From NCBI RefSeq assembly GCF_028502605.1, contig NC_079233.1, positions 3,162,001 through 3,226,000 of the forward strand: a DNA stretch of 64,000 nt. The letters are read 5' to 3'. The translations under genes were made by a program, and so were the position numbers. Source of the stretch: Trichoderma breve (Eukaryota > Ascomycota > Sordariomycetes > Hypocreales > Hypocreaceae). Every line of letters begins with the position of its first letter. Position 1 is the stretch's first letter. The notes beneath the pieces are model-generated. The model was not told the DNA's origin. It was given only the letters and a program-made list of their open reading frames with translations, and searched no databases. This document shows, one piece after another, positions 61,022 through 64,000 of the stretch.

Positions 61022-61864
61022 CTTTAATAATTAAATTATTAAGTATAAGGCTTACTAAGTTATATAAGGCTTTAAATAAATTATAAAAGTTAATTACTTA
61101 AAAATATTTATATTAATTATAAAGCTAATAATTTATAAATTATTATTTATAATTATAGCTATTTTTAATTTAAAAATTAAAGAAATAAATATAAAAATAG
61201 CTTTTTTATATAGGAAAATTAAGGTTATAAAATTAATTAGTAGTTTTTAATTTTTTTAATTACTAAACTAATTAATTTAGTTTTACTTAACTTAGTAACT
61301 AAATTTATAAATATTTATAAGTCTTTTAGTAATTAATTTAATTACTAAAAAACTTAAAATTAAATAAAAAATTAATAAATAATAAAAAAAACTTTCTAAA
61401 TTATAATAATTATTACTTTTTTTTAATTATATATTATAAACTAAGCTTAATTAAATTATAATTATTATTACTTTATTTAATTTATATTAATTTTAAATTA
61501 ATTTTAAGTTAATTAATTTAGTTTTTAGTTTTTAATTATAAATTAGTAAAAATTAATTAAAAATTAATTTTTTAAGTTTAGTTTTAGTTAATTTACTAAT
61601 TAAACTATTAGTTATTAATTTATAACCCTGTATATTATAAAGCTATTTTTATTTTTATTATATAAGCTATAATAAAGTTATAATTTAAATACTAAAATTT
61701 TAAATATTATTTAAAGCTAAAAGAATACTTTTATATAAAACAAAATTTACTATTAAAAAATTTCCTTTATTATAGTTTATATAATAATAATAAAAATAGC
61801 TTTATAATATATAAATAGTAAATATTATAATATTATAGTAAATATATAATAAATAATAAAGCTA

Positions 61865-61955
61865 AATTATATATAATTTATTATATAATACTTATATAAT
61901 AATTATATAATAAATTATATAATAATTATATAATAAATTATATAATAAAAATAAA
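61865..61955. repeat. Short AT tandem repeat with unit near 20 bases
   Basis: AATTATATAATAAATTATAT-type units follow one another about four times. Confidence 0.7.
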
Positions 61956-62984
61956 ATAAATTATAAAAATACTAAGATATATATAATAAAAATAAATTAT
62001 ATAATTTAGTATATAATTTATTAAATAATTTATTTTAATTATATAATTTATAGTTTAATTTACTTTTATTATATAATTTATAATTTAATTTTTTTTTATT
62101 ATATAATTTATTATTAATTATTATAAAATTAAATTATTTATATAATTAACTATTTTCCTTTATATTTTTTTTATTTTTATTTATTATAATAATAGTTTTT
62201 TATTATATTATAATAAATTTTAATTATAAATATAAAGAAATTAATAATTTTAAAGAAAAAGCTTATAAAGCTACTAATTTAAATTCTAAACTACTAATTT
62301 AATATAATTTTAATTTTAAGTTTTTTAATAATTTAAATTCCTTTATTATAAAAAGAAATTCTAATATTTTTACTAAGGTTACCAATTAGTAATAATTTAT
62401 TTCGTTAATACCTTAAAAAAAATAAAACAATTTTTTTTTTATTTATTATTTATTATTCTTCACTTTTATAAGCTAAAGAAAATAAAATAAAGGTATTTAT
62501 TATTAATAATAATTTATTAACAAAGGTAATAAATTTACTAATAGCTAGCTTAATAAAAATATTATATAAGTAAATTATATATTTTTAAAAACCTAGGAAA
62601 TAAAGCTATAAGCTTATATTTTTTATTTTTTTATACTTATTTTATTTAATTTATTATTAAATAAATAAAATTCCTTTATTATTTATTTTTATTAATAATA
62701 AATTCCTTTATTTTATTAATACCTTAAAGAAAATAAATAAAATTTATTATTTATTAATTAATAATAAAGAGTTATTTATTAATAAAATAAATAATAAATA
62801 ACTACTAATAAATTTAGTAACCTTGATTTTTACTAATAGTTTTATTTATAATAGATCTAAATTTAAATTAAAAAATAATAAAAATTCTAAGGTTTATATT
62901 TTTTAAAATAACTTATTTAATAAAACTTTATTACTTATTAAAATAAATACTAAAAGAAAAATAAAAGTTAAATATATAAAGTTA

Positions 62985-63193
62985 ATTATTTATTTTATTA
63001 TTTTATTATTATTTTATTATTTTATTATTATTTTATTATTTTATTATTATTTTATTATGTTACTATTATTTTATTATTATTTTATTATTATTTTATTATT
63101 ATTTTATTATTATTTTATTATTATTTTATTATTATTTTATTATTATTTTATTATTATTTTATTATTATTTTATTATTATTTTATTATTATTTT
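62985..63193. repeat. Compound minisatellite of 8- and 11-base units
   Basis: The first part alternates ATTATTTT and an 11-base TTTTATTATTA unit; after a single ATGTTAC interruption near 63,058 it continues with the 11-base unit alone to 63,193. Confidence 0.9.
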
Positions 63194-63489
63194 CTTATTT
63201 TAATTAATTTAATAAAACTTTTAGTTTTTTTTTTATAATTTTAATAATATTATTATTATAATATAAATATAATTAATTTAATTATAAGTAATTATAATTA
63301 ATTTATTATATATATTATAATAATAATATTATAATTATAAAATACTAATTAAGACATTTAGTAACTTAAAGTTATTTAAGTTAATTAATTTATTAATTAA
63401 TAATTTACTTAATTACCTTTTATAAATAGCTATTATAATTTAATTATTAATAACTTACTTTTTTTAAAAGCTAATATTACCCCTTTAAT

Positions 63490-64000
63490 ATAAAATTCAC
63501 TATTTATTTTAAATATATAAAATAAATAATTAAAAATTCTATTTAAATTTAATAAAAAAAAAGCTATTAATAAAGTATTAATTTTTTTATTAAAAAATAA
63601 TATCTTTTTTAATACTATTTCTTTAAATTTATTTAATAAATTATTAAATTATTATAATAAGTAAGTTATTTACTTTATTTTATTTACTTTATTTTATTTA
63701 CTTTATTTTATTTACTTTATTTTATTTACTTTATTTTATATACTTTATTTACTTTATTTAATTTAATTATTATTTATTAATAAATATACTATTATAAATT
63801 AAATAAATATTAAAGATATTTTAAAAAATAACTTTAATAAAGCTTTATTAAATTTAAATTTATATATTAAAGCTAATTTAAAAATTAATAATACTTTTTC
63901 TATAACCTTTAATATTTAAACTTTAAATAGTTAAAATTCCTATTTAAGAATAATCCTTATTTTTATTAATTTAGAATTTAAATTAAAATATAAGTTTATA
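63490..64000 (+). repeat. Direct repeat copy 2 (family B), cut by the window end
   Basis: Matches 52,335-52,920 in order and orientation, including AAAAAAAAAGCTAT near 63,560 and AATAAAGCTTTATTAAATTT near 63,836. It holds a different minisatellite in its middle. Confidence 0.6.
63669..63742. repeat. Minisatellite, 14-base unit TTTACTTTATTTTA
   Basis: About five copies inside family B copy 2. Confidence 0.9.

Noticed and set aside
51939..63742. CRISPR-like regular arrays
   Set aside because: The units are contiguous AT minisatellites with no unique spacers, in a eukaryotic genome.
63400..64000. Approach to a telomere
   Set aside because: No TTAGGG-type repeats occur; the sequence continues as family B repeat.

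Overview
The window is nuclear DNA of a filamentous ascomycete, most likely a Sordariomycete and plausibly Hypocreales (Trichoderma-like). The evidence is short introns of about 50-190 nt with GT-AG ends and CTAAC branch sites, fungal-type proteins (met-7-type cystathionine gamma-synthase, SPX-RING protein, VAC14, LCB1, GAA1), and a huge AT-rich block with the mark of repeat-induced point mutation (RIP). The genus is inference.

Left part, 1-35,688: an ordinary gene-dense euchromatic segment with 16 protein genes on both strands. In order they are a 5'-truncated rhomboid protease (+), an MIT-AAA ATPase of the Yta6/Sap1 type (+), mitochondrial ribosomal protein uS17m (-), MOG1 (-), cystathionine gamma-synthase (+), an SPX-RING protein (-), a SprT-like protease with an HMG box (+), a probable HAUS1 augmin subunit (+), VAC14 (-), mitochondrial aconitase (-), RAD54 (-), a mitochondrial carrier (-), a LACTB2-like metallo-beta-lactamase-fold protein (-), proteasome lid subunit RPN9 (+), GPI transamidase subunit GAA1 (-), serine palmitoyltransferase subunit LCB1 (-) and a GT31-type glycosyltransferase with a Cys-rich tail (+). 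Counting the truncated rhomboid there are 17 gene models. They are housekeeping genes with no sign of operon-like clustering, although GAA1, LCB1 and the glycosyltransferase all serve membrane lipid or glycan work in the secretory pathway. Intron-exon models were built by hand from splice signals and reading-frame continuity; every complete multi-exon model closes in frame.

Right part, 35,689-64,000: starting directly after the stop codon of the glycosyltransferase, the sequence changes abruptly to about 28 kb of almost pure A+T. One sampled 60-base line (37,681-37,740) has no G or C at all, and another (46,261-46,320) has five. The remaining C is nearly always followed by T or C and the remaining G nearly always preceded by A or G; CpA, TpG and CpG are almost absent. 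That is the mark expected after exhaustive RIP. I see no intact gene there. The block consists of decayed repeats: a 0.4-0.9 kb dispersed family in at least eight copies and both orientations, a pair of roughly 500-base inverted arms about 11 kb apart (43.1 and 54.1 kb) around a region that switches from T-rich to A-rich, a pair of roughly 600-base direct repeats about 11 kb apart (52.3 and 63.5 kb), and many AT-only minisatellites. It is most simply a transposon graveyard, either a large AT-isochore or the edge of a regional centromere; the sequence alone cannot decide which.
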